A DNA stretch of 64,000 nt, taken from positions 534,104 through 598,103 of the forward strand of contig SIJG01000002.1 in NCBI GenBank assembly GCA_023374025.1. The letters run 5' to 3'. Of this stretch, positions 47,849 to 59,214 are shown in pieces. The notes beneath the pieces were generated by a model. It was given only the letters and a program-made list of their open reading frames with translations. It was not told the DNA's origin and made no database searches. The position numbers were made by a program, and so were the translations under genes. The stretch's first letter is position 1, and every line of letters starts with the position of its first letter. Source of the stretch: Heterodera schachtii. Its lineage: Eukaryota; Nematoda; Chromadorea; Rhabditida; Heteroderidae.

Positions 47849-49106
47849 TCAGATGTCGATCCGATTCCACTGGTCCATAAAGTTCCATCCAATCGCTTCC
47901 TCCTCCCATTTGGCCCATTTGCTTTCGTCGCGCACAATCGGACAACGGATCAGAAGAACACGGCGGATATCGTCCATCCTTTTCAACGTCAATTGCTCCC
48001 GGGTCAATTCGTTCTTCAGAACAAATGGCACAACGGAGAAAAAACCATACGGGAAGTGAATGATGGAAATGAAATTGACGGGAGATGAAGCATTGGTAAA
48101 TTCCTAAAATGGGGGAAAAATTGGTTAAGAAATACGAAATGATAAATGAATGAATTTTACGGTTAGATGCCCCAATCTGGGATATAATTTTTTGTCAGAG
48201 AACCACAAAGACCGCAAAAATAGCAAATAATCAAATCGCAATCACCGCATTGAAGTCTTCAATCTTTGGCGCCAAATGCCAGCCACCGTATTCCAACCAG
48301 CATTTGAACATCTTTGGCACATTGTCCGGACGTGGAGTGAAAAGCCATTTGGCCACCGCCTGTCCTTCCGACGCCCCGGCACTGTCATCACATGGAAATT
48401 CGGTGAAGAAACCACTGGAATAGGCATTGACAACGCGAAGTGATGGACAATCGTCGAGAATTGACGGGACGAATTTACGCAAACGGTTGAAACTTTTTTT
48501 GGACAATTGGATGCCACGAATGTTTTTTCCGATCATTGGCCAAATGTTGCGCCAAATCGACTCCAAAGTGCGGTCATCGAAGTACGTGTTGTCGATGGTC
48601 AAATGAATGGGACGGGCGGCCAAAATTGGACGAAAACGGTGGAGAAAAGTGATGGCATTGTTGTTGAAGTACCTGTGAAAAATGAAGGAATCGTTTTAGA
48701 AAACAGAAAAGCATCAAAATCTCACTTCAATGAAATGGCTTTGAATCCGACGACTCTCTTTGGCAACGGCTTTTGCGTAATTCCAAACGATTCCAAATTG
48801 GCATTGACAACATCCATTTCCTTGGTGCCATCCGCTTCGAACTTCATTTTGATTTTCATCGATCCCAGAGTCCAGTGGCGAGTCTTGAAGTGTTCATCCA
48901 CGTAGAAGTCAAAACGGTGGCTGATCATCGCAATTCCAAGGCCAAGTTGAGAAGCCGGAAGCAAATCGTACACACAAAGCCAACAATCGGCGGAGATAAA
49001 ACTGAAAAAAGGAAAAATAAACTTAAAATTGAAATTGTAAATTGGCATTTAAATTTTACATTGCTTTCGCCATTTTCTCATCCGCTTCGTTTCGGCTGTC
49101 TGACAT
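47849..49106 (-). CDS. F-box-like protein (334 aa), divergent partner
   Basis: Four minus-strand exons: 49060-49106 (ATG at 49106; MSDSRNEADEKMAKA), 48726-49001, 48246-48672, 47849-48103; sum 1005 bases, in phase. Features: WLCVYDLLPASQLGLGIAMI, SHRFDFYVDEHFKTRHWTLG, LESIWRNIWPMIGKNIRGIQ, RLRKFVPSILDDCPSLRVVN, EGQAVAKWLFTPRPDNVPKM, VPFVLKNELTREQLTLKRMD, RCPIVRDESKWAKWEEEA. It ends at TGA 47851-47849 (RIDI-stop), earlier than its partner. A relic last exon, LDAMIDASDQQQK-stop, sits at 47740-47784 behind an intact TTTTAG, so the tail has probably been lost by a nonsense change. Head-to-head with the 49,772 gene. Likely functional but shortened. Confidence 0.78.
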
Positions 49107-49771
49107 TTTGTTGAGGGGAAATGATTAGGACAGTTTTCGTCGGATTTAAATGGCTTAGCAAAGATCAAAAAATTATGTGAAATCGGCAGTTTCCTTTTTT
49201 TAAATGTGATGGCTTTTGTTGAATGGCACTTTTTTCGGAGGTTATCGAGGTCTCCTCTGATCGCGAAACAGATACATACATATTCATTTTGACCAATTCT
49301 AATCCCAAAACACGGAATGTAATTTTGACTCGATTCTTTAATTCAAAAACACCCTACAGACCAAGATGAAAATTAAATGGCGAATGGAAAGTGAAAAGTG
49401 GCCGAGGAGCAACCACTTTAGGGTAAAATGCCGAAAAGAAATGCACAAAACGTACAAAGTCATTTTTGAAGGAATTGTCAGGTAGAAAATTTGATGAAAG
49501 CGACGAAAAGAATGGATAATAATGAAAAATGAGGAAGCAGAAACCACTTTTATACTAATTTATTTTGCCAATTTTTACACAATTTTAATAATCAGTCGTA
49601 TTTGGACGCCTTATTATAAAGCCATCACTCCCCTTCCATTTTCTTTCATTCACTCACTTTTTCCTTCCTTTTTGTTCCGCAAAGGATTTCCTTGATTTTC
49701 TCGGATTTTCTTTTTTTTAATTTACAATTTTTTTTTTCTGTTTTTCTAATAAGCAAATTTGCCTCATCAAA
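49107..49771. promoter_or_regulatory. 665-bp divergent intergenic region
   Basis: Lies between the start codons of two head-to-head F-box-like genes, so it must contain both promoters. No TATA box or known motif stands out. The arrangement would allow shared control of the pair; that is inference. Confidence 0.45.
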
Positions 49772-51267
49772 ATGTCAGACCGCCGAAAAGAAGCGGAGGA
49801 AAAGATGGCAAAAGCAATGTAAATTAAACTTTAAAATGCCAATTTTCAATTTCAATTTTGTTTTTCTTTTTTCAGCTTCATTTCTGGCGACGGTTGGCTG
49901 GCGGTGTTCGATTTGCTCTCTCCGCGTCAACTTGGCCTTGGAATTGCACTGATCAGTCGCCGATTTGACTTTTACGTCGACGAACACTTCAAAACGCGAA
50001 AATGGACATTGGGAAATATTCAAATTCGAAGCAAAATTGAAGAAAATGGCACCAAAGAAATGGAAATTATCAATTTCAATCGGAAATCGTTGCCAATCCC
50101 GCAAATTCAATTGCCACGCAAAGTCATCGGATTCGAACGGATCATCATCTCGTAAATTGGCTAAATGTCTAAATTTTAGACAACATTTCCCATTAATTTT
50201 TAGTTACATCGACCGAAATGTCATCGCTTTTCTCAACCGTTTTCGTCCGCTTTTCGCCGCATGTCAAATTAATTCGTTCATCCATACGTTCAGTGACCGC
50301 ATTTCGGAGTCCATTTTGCGCAACACTTGGCCAATGCTCGAAAAAAACATTTGTGTCATGGAATTGTTTGCCACAGTTTTCCGCAGTTTGCGACAATTCG
50401 TCCCGTCAATTCTCAACGACTGTCCATCGCTTCGCATTATCAATGCCTATTATGACGGTTTCTTCACCGAATTTCCATGTGATAATTTGTACATTACCAC
50501 GAGCAATGCTGGCATTTTGGAATTTGTTTTGCGCAACATTTTGCCAATGCTCCGCGGCGCCATTCGTTATATGTATTTGGACACCATCGCTTTTCGCCGT
50601 CTGCGCGAATTGGCCCCGTCATTGCTCAGCGATTGTCCGGCACTTGGCTTAGTCTCTTTCAATGATGTCATTCCCCCCGCTTTTCCACCCGATGAAAGTA
50701 CCAATGCGTCGGATGGCAATGCGGTGGCCAAATGGTTGTTCACGCCCCGCTCGGATGGTGTGCCGAAGTGGTTCAAATACGATTTGGATTCATCGGCGGA
50801 TCAATGGTCGGCAATGATGGATCAGCTTAAAGCGGTGATTATCCCTATTTAATTGGTTTCTATTATTTTTTTGTCCCATTTTAAGGCATTTTCCAATGCT
50901 TCTTCTCCGGTTACTTTTGTCATTTGTTTTCGCTTTCCGCCGTCTCCGCATGACTTCATTGTGCCATTTGATATGATCAACGAAGTGACTGGAGAACGAT
51001 TGATACTTTTACAATCACCAAATGCCTTTTTGCTCTTCCGTTGTCCAATTGCGTGGAATGGGAGAAATTGGCATAATTTGTTGAAAGAATTCCGTGCTCG
51101 ACAGAACCCAATTGACATTCGGATCAGTGACGGCGGATACGACGATGGGTGAACAATTTTAAAAATGCCAATGATGAGTTATAATTGCAACCGAATATCA
51201 TCGTTTTTTCAGTCTTCTCGACGCCGCTTCTCCCGTGCCGAGTGATCGGCAGAAGAAAGATGCATGA
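49772..51267 (+). CDS. F-box-like protein with internal duplication (423 aa)
   Basis: Five exons: 49772-49818 (MSDRRKEAEEKMAKA), 49876-50151, 50204-50834, 50886-51148, 51213-51267; sum 1272 bases, in phase. Features: WLAVFDLLSPRQLGLGIALI, SRRFDFYVDEHFKTRKWTLG, PIPQIQLPRKVIGFERI, then two parallel units ILRNTWPMLEKNI ... SLRQFVPSILNDCPSLRI and VLRNILPMLRGAI ... RLRELAPSLLSDCPALGL, then AVAKWLFTPRSDGVPKWF, IVPFDMINEVTGERLILLQ, RCPIAWNGRNW. Exon 3 is 631 bases versus 427 in the divergent partner, a difference of exactly 204 bases (68 codons), which fits one duplicated leucine-rich-like unit. No disablement; probably functional. Role as a substrate receptor of an SCF ligase is inferred. Confidence 0.82.
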
Positions 51268-53180
51268 ATTAATTAATCAATTAATTCATCGATTATTGAT
51301 TGATTAATGCGATTATGTGGCCGAAAATGATGTGATTTTATGTTACATTGTGTTGTTATTATTATTTATGGTATTGTTTGGATGTGTTTGATCGATGCTT
51401 GCTCACCGCAAATTCGTCCATTTCCTTTGTATTTTATGTGTATGTAATTAATTGATTAATTTTGAGTAATCGTTGATAAAATTGCTAATGATAAATGGGT
51501 TTGATTTAAATGTGTGTGGCGCAAACACAATATGGGACTCTGTTCTCATGCATTCCAATCACTGGGACTCAAATCTCTGGCATTCCAATCATTGAGACTC
51601 AATTCTACGGCATTTCAATCACTGGGACTCAACCCACCAACATTCGAATCACCGTTACTCAATCTCTCCTCCAATCTTAGGCATCACATTCACTTGGACT
51701 CAAACTTCCAATTATTCGGCATACACTTCCTTCCTTTTTTCTTGTTTGAAGGCGGGTTTCTTATGGCAAAACATTTTTTGGCATTAAATCATCTTTCAAG
51801 ACTTAATCCCAACAATCCTCGGCATTTCAATCATTTGGACTCAATCTCACATATTCTTCAACATTCCTATCACTGGAACTCAGTCTCACCAATTCTTCGC
51901 ATTCCAATTTTTTGTTTACGTTTTGGCACAACATTTGGCATTTTCCTCGTCTTTCTTTATTTCTTCAATTTTTTACTAAACAAATTAAAAAACACAAAGC
52001 TCTTTAACTATCAAATTGTTTTCTCTTTAACAATAACAAAAAACTTTTACACAATTAACAAATTCAAATGAAAAATGCGAACAAAAAAATCATTAATAAG
52101 TAGAAAAATAAAAAGTAAATTCTCTCACATACGGTCTACCTCAGTTCGGCCCCGGCACGATTCGGCCCCAGCGGCTTTTTGGCTATAACTTTTTTCTTTG
52201 TCAACCAAATTCAACATTGTTAGTATCATTCGAAAGCTCTAAGTGTCCTCTATTAGCCTGCAAAATTCTGCAAAAATTTCGTTAAGGTTTAAAAAAGTTA
52301 TGGTCAGAAGAGTTCAAAAAACCAAATTTTCCAACTTTTTTGGCCATAAATTTGTTCAAAGTTGACCAATTTTTTTGAAATTTTGCAGGCTAATAGAGCA
52401 TGTTAAGAGCTTTCGAATGATACCAAGAATGTTGAATTTGGTTTACAGTGAAAAAAGTTATAGCCAAAAAGCCGCTGGGGCCGAATCGTGCTGGGGCCGA
52501 ACTGAGCCGGTCCGTTAGTTTTCCTTTTTCTTTAAATATTTTATATAATAAAAGATGGGATAAATAAGGAAGGGATGTGAGACAAATTTTCTATTGTGTC
52601 TCCATTTCATTTATTTTCTCTTATTTCTTTTACTTTTCCGCTTACTCTCTCTTTTTTCCCACTACCTCCCTCTCCCACACACACGCACGCGTCCAACAGA
52701 CTGCTGCTGCACGACAGCACGCGTCTGTTCACTGTATGCCCCTCCCACCCGCCGCTGCCCGCGTAGACAGACAATCAGACAGTGCACTATTTCCCACTTT
52801 TCCCTCGCACTAATTTTTTCAAATTCATTTTTTAACGGAAAAATAAAAAAAACGCCACACATATTCAAACCATGGACACATAATACAAACACTCAACTTT
52901 AATACTTAGGATTTCAGTGACGAAACGTTCGGCCACCAATTTTTATTTGTTTATTTTTTTTCGGGCGGGACACCAATTCGGAAGGATTACCAACAAAAAG
53001 ATACAAAAACTTCGTCAATTCCCTTTTCATGGTTATAAAAATGTTTGTTTTTTCGATTTGCCTCGCATTTGAAAAAAATAAAAATAAAAGTTTCTAACGC
53101 AAAATTCTGCAATTATTCTTCTCTTTGTGACGACGAAATCATTCGGAATTCGGCAGCAAATTGTGCTAATTGCCAAAAAA
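51268..53180. other. Spacer with degenerate 30-bp repeats and a foldback element
   Basis: About 51,545-51,910 consists of diverged units CATTCCAATCACTGGGACTC plus about 10 bp, some 30 bp apart. The 185-codon frame across it is repeat-derived. A foldback element is at 52,141-52,515. From 52,600 to 52,800 the DNA is pyrimidine-rich. The last 130 bp form the 5' flank of the next F-box-like gene and match the flank of the 41.8-kb copy. Confidence 0.5.
52141..52515. repeat. Foldback element (TTCGGCCCC ends)
   Basis: Left arm CTCAGTTCGGCCCCGGCACG, right arm CGTGCTGGGGCCGAACTGAG, with AGCGGCTTTTTGGCTATAAC and its complement continuing inward. The core has ATCATTCGAAAGCTCT facing AGAGCTTTCGAATGATACC. 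Arms of about 150 bp or more match closely. Confidence 0.85.
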
Positions 53181-54521
53181 ATGAATCGACGGTAATGAAT
53201 TATTTAAAAGTCACACAATTCGTCATTTATTTAACCAAACTGTTTTCCCATTTCAGTTGGATTTGCAATGACGTTTGGATGGACATTTTGCCCTGTTTTG
53301 ACCGTCCTCAACTTGGACTCAAATTGGCACTTCTTTCGCCACGTTTCAATGCGTTGGTGGACAAACATTTCGGTGGCAAAAGCGAATTGACAATTTGGAG
53401 ACAAATCACAATTTGTCGTAAGTACAGTGTCATAGTTTCGGCACCACAATTTCTCTCTATGGACGCTGCCAATTCTGTGACATTTCCATTACCCGACCGT
53501 CCGTTGCCCAGCAAAATTCGCTTTAAGAGCCTTCAGATTATGTAATTAAAAAGCAGAACTATAGAAATAAAAGCATTCATTCCATTTTCAGGTACATCGA
53601 TCACTCCGTCATCGCTTTTCTTCGTTCAAATCAGCAAATTTTCGACAAAAGAGGCACCGATTTACATTTGTTGATTCCAACATCACACAATTCGGATGAG
53701 CAGCCAATTTGGGACATTTTTGTTCGTGAAATTTGGCCAATTTTTTCGCCAAACATTCGCCACTTGGGCTTTACCGGTGGTGATCATTTGGACAATTTAC
53801 GTCGTCTCATTTCGTCAACAATTCTCACCGATTTGAAATTGCTGAATTCAATATATTCCTGTGCTTTGTTACCTGATGCAATTGGTGCTGATTTTGATGG
53901 GCCAAATGCAACTGCTGGCCAAGCTTTGTCCAAATGGTTGCACATTCCGCTAAATGATGGCCAACCCAAGCGATTGCATTGCAAAGATTACTCCGAACAA
54001 GGGAACACTGATTGGGTCAACAATTTCAAGGAGGTGTGGCCATAATCTCGACAAATCACTGATTTTTTGATTGCCTCTATTTTTGTTTTCCAATCAAATT
54101 GTTTATAGAAATTTACCGGTGCCACCATTTCTTCCGTCAGTTATGAAATTCATTTTTCTGTTCTTGTGCCGTCAATGCAAATGGTGCCATTTGAATTGGA
54201 GAACGAATGGACAAAGGAAAAGCTGACATTGGCCAAAGCAGAGGAAAATGAATTGGAGGATAACTGTTGGATAATGAAGCGATTCAAAATTATTGGGGAG
54301 ACCGTGGCTGTTCAGCTTCAGAAGGATGAAAATTGTAACAGTGTGTTCTTTTGCCTTTTTAGTGGCAATAATTGCATTGGGTGAGCAGTTAAAAAAGGAT
54401 TTGATTTTGTTTAAATAATTCAAATTGCGCCTAATTAAGGCCATTGTCTCCGCCACCGGCAGAAGAAGTGGAAGAAGCGGGACAAAGCATCACAAAAGGG
54501 CCGTCTTCTGCTGACAAATGA
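53181..54521 (+). CDS. F-box-like protein (363 aa)
   Basis: Five exons: 53181-53191 (ATG), 53257-53541, 53592-54033, 54109-54380, 54440-54521; sum 1092 bases, in phase. It parallels the 40.5-kb minus-strand gene throughout: WICNDVWMDILPCFDRPQLG, SPRFNALVDKHF, YIDHSVIAFLRSN, WPIFSPNIRHLGFTGGDHLD, AGQALSKWLHIPLNDGQPKR, DWVNNFKE, MVPFELENEWTKEKLTLAK, PLSPPPAEEVEEAGQSITKG. An inserted Cys-Arg-rich patch after RQITIC (RKYSVIVSAPQF) differs from the sister gene. No damage seen. The two copies are 11 kb apart in inverted orientation, which allows inversion or gene conversion between them. Confidence 0.8.
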
Positions 54522-55599
54522 ATGACGGTCAAAACAACAAAAACAATGATCAGTAGAAGAAGAAGAAATGGATTAATTAAGAATGAGCGGCCGATCATAA
54601 TCATTAGTGATTAAATATATTTAATGAAGAAAAACCTCTCCATTTCGGTAAATAAATTGGATGTATAAATTGGCAAAAAAATGTACAAAAACAAAATTTT
54701 AAGATTTGCACGAAATATCAACAAATTTCTGGTCCCGTACTATTTATTTATCTATATTAGTAGATAAAAACTGAATTTACTTCGGTGCGTTTTTTCGAAC
54801 GCCCATATCTTTTTTCGAACTCATCAAATTACTTAGCATTTGGTTACAAAAAGATTCTCGTGATAAGAGCTTTCGAATGATATCAAGATTGTCCAATTTT
54901 GTTGGCAAAAACCTTAAAAAAGAATTCCCAAAATCGTCATTTTTTAATTCTTTGTACAAAATAAAATATTCATGTTGCACAACGGATTCGAACCTCCGCC
55001 CTCCTCCTCCCTTTGTCCCTTTATACCCATTTCGACCCAATTCGAACCCCGAACTCGAATTCGTACGAAAACTCAAAATTCAATTTTCAAAAAATTCACA
55101 TTTATGCAATAAAAACGGCCAAATTGACAAATTAATATTTCTTTTCTTTAAATGATTCCTAGTTTTTTTTTGTTGTTATGCTCCTTTGATATTCATAGTT
55201 TGATATGGAAATGGCCCAAATATGTGAATAGGGAACTGGCCATAGGGAAACGGCTCGATCCCCAAAAAGAGCGATTTAAAAACAAAAATGTAAGAGAATT
55301 CAATTTATTTATACAATAGAAAAATTCTCAAAGAAATTTATATTTTTTGTCAATTAAATAAAAATACTTAATCATTTACATAGAGAAATATTTTAAAGTA
55401 CTTAAATTATCATTTGAGCATTTTTGATACAAATTATGTAAAACACATTGGCTAAAATCACAAGTTTTGGTCATTTTTTGAAAAAAATCTGTTAACAAAT
55501 CTCACTCAAAATTTTCAAAATTTTCCCGGCTGCGCCTATCAGCACTGACGGACCCCAACTCTCCGAAATTTAAAAAATGCACCTCAAAAGGAGGTGGTT
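54522..55599. other. 3' flank and repeat-rich spacer
   Basis: The first 150 bp match the 3' flank of the 40.5-kb sister gene. About 54,780-55,080 is a foldback-like repeat with AGAGCTTTCGAATGATATC. At 55,525-55,552 is a diverged copy of the GC-rich hairpin seen in other elements. No gene supported. Confidence 0.5.
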
Positions 55600-57430
55600 G
55601 AATGAAAAAAATATGGACAAACAATAAATTTGTTTGTAAAATAAATATATTTCAGAAATTTCAGTATTTTGCCTGAAATAATTATGTTCTGGAGTTTAAG
55701 AATTAACAAATTTATTTCAAATGCTTTTTCAAAATCTATAAATATTATATCAACTTTTTGCCCCTTTTCTATTGATTTATAAAAATAATTCAGGGAGACC
55801 AACAACTGTGTGGTGGTCGACCTGGATTTTAAAAACCCAAATTGTTCATCAGTTAAAATTTTATTTTTCTCAAGATGTTTAATGATATTCCATGCTAATA
55901 GTCGTTCAAACACCCTACATAAGGCACATGTCCGGGAAATTGGACGATAATTATTTGGATTCGATTTATCACCTTTTTTATAAATTGGAATTACAAAAGA
56001 TGTACGCCATACGTTTGGGTTTGGGATTTCCCCATAATCTAAGATTATTCGAAAGAGTTCACTTATGATAGGTGCCAATAAATCTGCGCATTGCTTAATC
56101 AATATATAAGGTAACCCGTCTGGGGATGTCGAGTTTCTGTTTGGTAACTTCTTAAGTGCTTTCCAGACCAAGGCAGCATTTAATTCAATATCTGTAAGGC
56201 TATTTATTTTGTTATTAATGGGATAATTCATATTACAATTTCTTTGCATAAATTTTATTGAAATATTTTACCAAAAAGCATGCATTTCTGCCTATCCTCT
56301 GTATAAATTCTGCCTTGGTCATCGATAGAGCTCGCATTTTGAGGCAAATGCCTTTTTTTTCTGCGCACTAGTTCCGATGTATTAAGCATAAATAACGCAT
56401 TTTCCACTTGGTTTGAGGCTTCTACATTGACTTTTATTATGCCTTTTTTTGCCTTTTTCGGAACTTTCATGCCTTAAATGCCTTTTTTGGCATTTTGCCC
56501 TTTTGGTGCCTTTTTTGGCGTTTTTTCCGATTTTGGTGCTTTTTTGGCGTTTTTTTTCGAAAAAGTCCATAAAAAATGCAATAAAATCGGGAAAATGCAC
56601 CCCTAAGAATTGAAAAAATTTCAGAAAATACACCCCTAAGAATTAAAAATTTTCTTAAAAATTGATCGCCAAAATTTCATCTTTTTTTCTTTAAAAAATT
56701 TTTGGTTTTCAAATTGTTCTTTTCGAAAAACATTATAAAACATTTATAATCATTTAAATTACCAAAATTAAGTTTTTGATAAAGTTTTACTCTTTTGCTC
56801 CATAAAAACCTTAAAAAAAATTTTAAATGCCTTTTTTCATGCCTTTTTCGGCATTTTCGTGCCTTTTCATGCTTTTTTTTCAATTTTTTGGTGCCTATTA
56901 TAGTGCCTTTTTCGCGATTTTTGGTGCCTTTTTTTGCGGTCTCTAGTCATCGAAAAGCAATCTTATTTCTCTGTCGGAATTAAATTTGTTGCCGATGTAT
57001 TTAAAAATAGCCAAATTGCCTTTATTGACAAGTTGGCTTTCTTTAGTATCATTAATATTTTTAATTCACTTTTCAGATTCCTACTTAAAATTTTATATTT
57101 TATTTTAAATTGTCCGTGATCAGGGTATTTTCTAATAAGCTTATGTATTTTTAATTTTTCCGAGTATAATTTTTGATTTTTTGTGGGTAATTGTTTTTTA
57201 TAATTTTTCTTAATGCTTTTTTTGGGAAAAATTTATCGAAGGAATTATAAAGTACTTTAGAGAGAAAATTATATTTCTCGTCAACATGAAATAAATTCAA
57301 TAAATGTAAGTCAATTCGTTTTTGCTGAATCTCATTGCTTAGTCTTAGAAAATTATTTCTTTTAAACTCTCTGATGAAAATTTCTCTTTTTTGGTGATTG
57401 AAAAGCTCGCATAATTTTAAATTCTATCAT
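55600..57430 (-). pseudogene. Non-LTR retrotransposon remnant (reverse transcriptase)
   Basis: Minus-strand reverse transcriptase sequence: NSTSPDGLPYILIKQ, IPNPNVWRTSFVIPIYKKGD, NPNNYRPISRTCALCRVFER, LTDEQFGFLKSRSTTTQLLV and the motif A block DIIFIDFEKAF. It breaks down after motif A (about 55,700) and lacks the Y/F-x-D-D motif and 3' end. The upstream linker (about 56,954-57,420, minus strand) reads on from the other side of a MITE insertion: DREIRLLFDD ... then GRIYTEDRQKCMLFGKIF after the MITE. The motif set fits the Jockey/CR1 group. The frame contains stops and shifts, so it is dead. It provided the landing site for the MITE at 56,326-56,945. Confidence 0.8.
56326..56945. mobile_element. 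hAT-type MITE inside the retrotransposon, 620 bp
   Basis: Starts TAGAGCTCGCATTTTG and ends TTTGCGGTCTCTA, flanked by GTCATCGA on both sides (56,318-56,325; 56,946-56,953). It is related in opposite orientation to 10,782-11,351 (GGCA/TGCC words, CGCATTTTCCACTTGGTTTG segment). Confidence 0.9.
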
Positions 57431-57439
57431 GTGATGATC

Positions 57440-58090
57440 TGACGAAACGTCCGTCTGGCCAACTCCGTCTGGCCAACTGCGTCTCGCCAACTCCGTCTGA
57501 GCCAACTCCGTCTCGCCAACTCCGTCTTAGTGTATAAGGGGCCAACTCCGTCTCAGAGAGAAAAATTCATTTTAAGCTAAAGAATTTTCTTAAAACCTAA
57601 GTTTTTATTTTTTAGCACCCCGAAAATGGAATAGACTATGAAATCGAAATGGATTTCCATATTTTAATCAGCCATAACTCGCTTTATTACAAACTAAACC
57701 GAAAATTGATATCATTCGAAAGACTGAAAATTCACTTTTATGTTCGTAACTGTGCTTATTGACCTTATTCTGTTGTTGCAATGATTCCTGACTAAATTTG
57801 GCTTATTTTGGTCAATTTAGGAACCAAAGTGAGAATTTTAAAAATATTTTTGTTCGAAACGGTTCGTGGTTCGAATTTAGTCGAAATGGATGTCAGATTT
57901 GTGACTAGCGACCCCGAAAACCCTTGGAAGCATGTTTTTATGACATTAAAAAAAAACTTTCTTCAAAAAGTGGGTGATCCCGACCTAATAAAACTTAGAT
58001 TTTAAGAAAATTCTTTAGCTTAAAATGAAATTTTCTCTCTGAGACGGAGTTGGTCCCTTATACACTAAGACGGAGTTGGCCAGACGCTTT
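57440..58090. repeat. Foldback element (GACGGAGTTGGC ends)
   Basis: The left end has five GGCCAACTCCGTCT-type units, then CTTAGTGTATAAGGG, then CAGAGAGAAAAATTC and AATTTTCTTAAAACCTAAG. The right end has the inverted series with AAAATTCTTTAGC, CTGAGACGGAGTTGGTCCC, TTATACACTAAGACGG and GTTGGCCAGACG. The middle has ATATCATTCGAAAGACTG. The repeated terminal motif matches the 14-bp minisatellite at 44 kb. Confidence 0.85.
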
Positions 58091-58186
58091 GGCATCCAAA
58101 TTCAAGATTGTTGGTATCATTCGAAAGCTTATCATCTTATGAAGCTTCGCTATCAGACAATTACCAAAAAAGTTATACATGAAAAT

Positions 58187-58349
58187 TAGAGTAGAGCGGG
58201 ACCGGGACCGGGCCGGGAATTCCCGGTCATCCGAGGTCCCGGTCCCGGTTCCCGGGTTTTGAAAAGCTCAGGTCCCGGTCCCGGCTTCTCAGGTCCCGGC
58301 AAGTCCCGGTCCCGGTTTTGCCCAAAATTCCCGGTCCCGCTCTACTCTA
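58187..58349. mobile_element. hAT-type MITE nested in a foldback element, 163 bp
   Basis: Starts TAGAGTAGAGCGGGACCGGG and ends CCCGGTCCCGCTCTACTCTA, flanked by ATGAAAAT on both sides (58,179-58,186; 58,350-58,357). The surrounding DNA (about 58,090-58,510) is itself a foldback repeat: CATCCAAATTCAAGATTG with GTATCATTCGAAAGC on the left and the inverse on the right. Confidence 0.9.
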
Positions 58350-59214
58350 ATGAAAATTGTAAAAAATCTAAATTTAGTAGAATTTTGAAGTTTTTTCTTA
58401 ATAAAATTTTTTAAGGCTAGTAAATCATTTTGTTTTTTGTCAAGCTAATAGAGCATCTGAAGAGCTTTCGAATGATACCAACAATCTTGAATTTGGATGT
58501 CAAAGAAAAAAATTATAACGAAACACATAAATTTTTTTGAAAATCTGCACAAAGATAAGACACAAGTACCAAATTTATATGCAGTTGTTGCAGTTGCAAA
58601 TGAGATACTACATTTCCGTTCTAATATTCTGTTAGCAAATTTTTGACATTTTTTTAATCAAAAATTTTGTCAAGAAAAAAAATTTGGGAAATGAGGTCAT
58701 GTGAACTGCAATAGAGCCCCCAAAAAATCCGAATTTTGAAAAAATCCAGTCCGGACCCGGGCATTCATTTATTTTCCCATTTCTTTTGCTCCATTTTTTT
58801 CAGTTGCTTTTAGTGACTATAAAATTTGAAGATTTTCTTTCTTAAAAAGGGATTTTCCAAAAGAATTTAATTTATTCAGCATTTGTCATCAATCAATTGA
58901 AGAAAGGCCAAAGAGTGCTAATTAAATTACAGCAAAAATGCATCGACGGTAAGGAATTTTTTGAAAAATTACGAATTTTTCATTTACCCATACAATTTTT
59001 TAACGCATTTCAGTTGGATTTGTAGCGACGTTTGGATGGACATTCTCCCATCTTTTGACCATGCCCAACTTGGACTCAAAATGGCATTGCTTTCCGACCG
59101 TTTCGATGTTTTTTTGATGGACGCACATTTTGATGGAAAAAGCGAATTGACAATTTGGAGAGAAATCAAAATTAGCAAGAGAAAACAAAATATCTATTCT
59201 ATTCAATGACAATG

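Noticed and set aside
51514..52071. 185-codon plus-strand frame
   Set aside because: Built on degenerate 30-bp repeats, with no start context, splice signals or family motif.
54976..54992. tRNA T-loop-like GGATTCGAACC on the minus strand
   Set aside because: No D arm, anticodon arm or acceptor stem; a second GGTTCGAA nearby shows it is a repeat word.
55528..55610. CRISPR-like or phage-like signals
   Set aside because: No regularly spaced repeats with unique spacers; repeats here are tandem or inverted and the gene structures are eukaryotic.
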